Notes under the pieces: generated by a model
The model's database searches: none
Seen by the model: only the letters and a program-made list of their open reading frames with translations
What the model was told of the DNA's origin: nothing
Part shown: positions 7,457 through 8,682 of the stretch, piece by piece
Layout: each line of letters opens with the position of its first letter
Position numbering within the stretch: the stretch's first letter is position 1
Source of the DNA: Treponema sp.
Lineage (GTDB): Bacteria > Spirochaetota > Spirochaetia > Treponematales > Breznakiellaceae
Length of the DNA stretch: 8,682 bases
Direction: 5' to 3'
Assembly: GCA_009780595.1 (NCBI GenBank)
Contig: WQZT01000059.1
Span: forward strand, 1-8,682
Program-made: the position numbers and the translations under genes

Positions 7457-8065
7457 TTATGCACGGGTAATACCCATCTCGCGATGCATAGCAGCAATCT
7501 GCGACTGTTGTCTTGCGGTCAAAGCTTGTTCAGCAATTGCATTTACATCAACTTGATTTAACATCCTTGCCATACGAACTGTTTCTCTGGTAGTTGCTCG
7601 ACCAATAATGTCTACGCTTGGATCATTATCTGTTGCAGCAAATGCGTTTCCAAGTGCTTTAAATAAAGCATCATCATTATTATTTATAATACCAGAATTT
7701 ATATATATTATATTACCCTTACGAGTTGTTTTATAGTTTGCAAAATCCTCAGTATATTTAGCAATTATTGTAAAATTTGCCCCATACTTTTTTATTAATC
7801 CAGCAAACCAATCTGCCCATCCTTCATCATTAGGATTTGTATTAAGCACACTAACTACTTTACCTGTCACACCATTCCACTCTGTCAGCAAAAGATTTTC
7901 ACCCTTGATTATAACTTCGCCACTACCAAAGTTAATAGGTTTATCATTGCAATGATCTCCTATCACTGGATCAAGATCACGTTCCGGCTCAATTTTGCAT
8001 CCGGCAGTGAAAACGTTTAACAAGATCAAGCCAAGCGTAAGTAATTTTCTTAATTCTTTTTTCAT
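7457..8065 (-). CDS. Predicted lipoprotein of unknown function
   Basis: The 202-residue product has a lipoprotein signal: basic start (MKKELRK), hydrophobic core (8-20) and lipobox F-T-A-G-C with Cys23 as the predicted lipidated residue. The mature part is rich in Asn, Asp, Ile and Lys, without further membrane segments. Recognisable stretches are GDHCNDKPINFGSG, WADWFAGLIKKYG, RKGNIIYINSGIINNNDDAL and a helical C-terminus with QQSQIAAMHREMGITRA. I do not know the family. AAGGG lies about 8 bases before the ATG. The gene is visibly more A+T-rich than fhs, hutH and the permease (many AAT, ATT, AAA and TTA codons), suggesting separate origin. It sits between two insertion sequences, and its 3' end may have been altered by the neighbouring IS. 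Function is unassigned. Confidence 0.75.
   Translation of the reverse strand: MKKELRKLLTLGLILLNVFTAGCKIEPERDLDPVIGDHCNDKPINFGSGEVIIKGENLLLTEWNGVTGKVVSVLNTNPNDEGWADWFAGLIKKYGANFTIIAKYTEDFANYKTTRKGNIIYINSGIINNNDDALFKALGNAFAATDNDPSVDIIGRATTRETVRMARMLNQVDVNAIAEQALTARQQSQIAAMHREMGITRA
7470..7477. repeat. 8-bp direct repeat copy 2 (ATACCCAT), inside the lipoprotein 3' end
   Basis: Second copy of the octamer found at 6742-6749. On the minus strand it reads ATGGGTAT and encodes the Met-Gly-Ile near the lipoprotein C-terminus. It may mark the original insertion point of the IS, or be chance. Confidence 0.3.
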
Positions 8066-8082
8066 AATTTACACCCTTTTCC

Positions 8083-8160
8083 AATTGCCCGCTTCTGCAT
8101 TTCAGGCGGGTAATTAGATGCGCCGTTAGGCGAAAAATTACCTACCCTCAAGGGCAGGTA
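8083..8160. repeat. Cluster of three inverted repeats upstream of the lipoprotein gene
   Basis: Three separate dyads occur in 78 bases. AATTGCCCGC (8083-8092) pairs with GCGGGTAATT (8106-8115), with an inner CTG/CAG. CGCC (8121-8124) pairs with GGCG (8129-8132). TACCT-A-CCC (8139-8147) faces GGG-C-AGGTA (8152-8160) with one internal mismatch. The stems lie in the presumed leader of the lipoprotein gene, and a terminator hairpin follows at 8164-8185. Possible roles are mRNA leader structure, a small RNA or the remains of a mobile repeat; none can be chosen from sequence alone. Confidence 0.5.
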
Positions 8161-8163
8161 TAT

Positions 8164-8185
8164 AAAAAAGCGGGAAGATCCCGCC
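8164..8185 (-). terminator. Minus-strand intrinsic terminator
   Basis: Read on the minus strand, GCGGGA - TCT - TCCCGC forms a 6-bp G+C-rich stem, extendable by one G-U pair, followed by six T (complement of 8164-8169). It would stop transcription entering from the IS1-like side before the lipoprotein gene, so it may insulate that gene or act as an attenuator in its leader. Confidence 0.65.
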
Positions 8186-8335
8186 ACATACCCAAACACG
8201 AGAAATATATCGAAGTTTTTTAGAATTTGCGTAAAAAAATGCTAGGCAAAGAGTTGCACAAACGTTATACTGGTGCGGTGCGCCAGCTCTCTATTCTGAT
8301 GATAACTTTTGTTCACCATTACAGGGCATCAGGAA

Positions 8336-8682
8336 GGGGCAGAGTTGTCAAGCCCTTTTGCAGTACTGGGAGTGGAAAAAGAAGTCCCTAAACAAAGTGA
8401 ATATGGCTGAAACCGAAATCCCGCCCGCAACCACGATGACAATCGCGCCAGCGCCGCTTGGCATCGCCCAATTTATTATACGCATTTATGAAAAGTAGCA
8501 GTACTGCCTTCAGCGTTTCTATTTTCCTGAAAAAACATCGGCTCTTCCTTCGTAGCCCGGCTATGTAATGGCGCACATCCGCATTCACACTTTCAATCAC
8601 ATGCGTGTCGCTTTTATCTCTGACATTACGTCTATGCCGCCCAATGAAATCAACATCTAAATAGACCATCCCGCCATCGGTG
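8336..8682 (-). mobile_element. IS1-like insertion sequence, one end and 3' part (cut by window edge)
   Basis: The transposase at 8388-8682 shows that an insertion sequence occupies the right edge. About 50 bases beyond its stop, the plus strand reads GGGGCAGAGTTGTCAAGCCC (8336-8355). A G-rich start close to the gene end is what an IS terminal inverted repeat would look like. The partner end is outside the window, so the boundary is a guess; presence of the element is secure. Confidence 0.5.
8388..8682 (-). CDS. IS1-family-like transposase, C-terminal part (cut by window edge)
   Basis: The frame is open from the right edge to a TAG at 8388-8390, giving 97 residues of the C-terminal part. The diagnostic block is THVIESVNADVRHYIAGLRR followed by KSRCFFRKIETLKAVLLLF and INAYNKLG. 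This matches the end of the IS1-type DDE domain: the Glu in HVIES is the expected last catalytic acid, followed by the N-x-x-x-R-H...L-R-R-K-S pattern. A Met at 8669 is internal, since the frame continues upstream as TDGG. The 28 or so residues after YNKLG (ending SHIHFV) are not part of the pattern I know and may be a lineage-specific tail. Whether the upstream catalytic part is intact cannot be seen. Confidence 0.8.
   Translation of the reverse strand, partial: TDGGMVYLDVDFIGRHRRNVRDKSDTHVIESVNADVRHYIAGLRRKSRCFFRKIETLKAVLLLFINAYNKLGDAKRRWRDCHRGCGRDFGFSHIHFV

Noticed and set aside
8083..8132. Integron attC-like site (GTTAGGC at 8125-8131, next to a dyad)
   Set aside because: GTTAGGC fits the GTTRRRY core, but no matching RYYYAAC partner with complementary L boxes is found at the proper spacing, and no cassette structure is evident.
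8240..8320. 25-codon minus-strand ORF (MVNKSYHQNRELAHRT...) between the terminator and the IS1-like element
   Set aside because: No ribosome site, no recognisable family and a length expected by chance.

Overview
The window looks like bacterial chromosome of intermediate G+C. It has a conserved metabolic left half and a decayed, mobile-element-rich right half. Gene content (a Cache-type sensor, formate-tetrahydrofolate ligase, histidine ammonia-lyase with an NhaC-type permease, a lipoprotein with a loose lipobox, and IS1595-like and IS1-like transposases) fits an anaerobic, amino-acid-fermenting bacterium. A Treponema-like spirochaete is my best guess, but no single sequence in the window proves it.

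Layout: (1) 1-515, minus strand: the N-terminal part of a membrane sensor with an extracytoplasmic dCache-like domain, running off the left edge. (2) 516-723: a divergent intergenic region with a good promoter placed almost on top of the fhs start codon. (3) 724-5540, plus strand: fhs, hutH, a possible 27-codon ORF and a YuiF/NhaC-type predicted histidine permease, closed by a strong intrinsic terminator at 5504-5540. (4) 5610-6653, minus strand: an exported protein I cannot name, with a pattern suggesting a beta/alpha barrel. (5) 6750-7450: a decayed IS1595-like insertion sequence with perfect 18-bp terminal inverted repeats and a transposase broken by several frameshifts and one nonsense codon. 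(6) 7457-8065, minus strand: an A+T-rich lipoprotein gene of unknown function, whose stop codon is 7 bp from the IS end. (7) 8066-8335: a non-coding, hairpin-rich stretch with a minus-strand terminator. (8) about 8336-8682, minus strand: the 3' part of an IS1-like transposase gene running off the right edge.

Functional logic of the plus-strand cluster: the permease would import histidine and HutH would deaminate it to urocanate. If the remaining Hut enzymes and a formiminotransferase/cyclodeaminase are encoded elsewhere, the one-carbon unit would arrive as 10-formyl-tetrahydrofolate. Fhs run in reverse could turn this into formate plus ATP. That coupling is inference from gene order; HutH and Fhs are identified from clear sequence motifs.

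I found no rRNA, tRNA, CRISPR array or recognisable riboswitch. I did not recognise a new defence or mobile system. The points most worth a second look are the possibly leaderless fhs mRNA, the two unassigned exported proteins, and the IS insertion site with offset 8-bp direct repeats.
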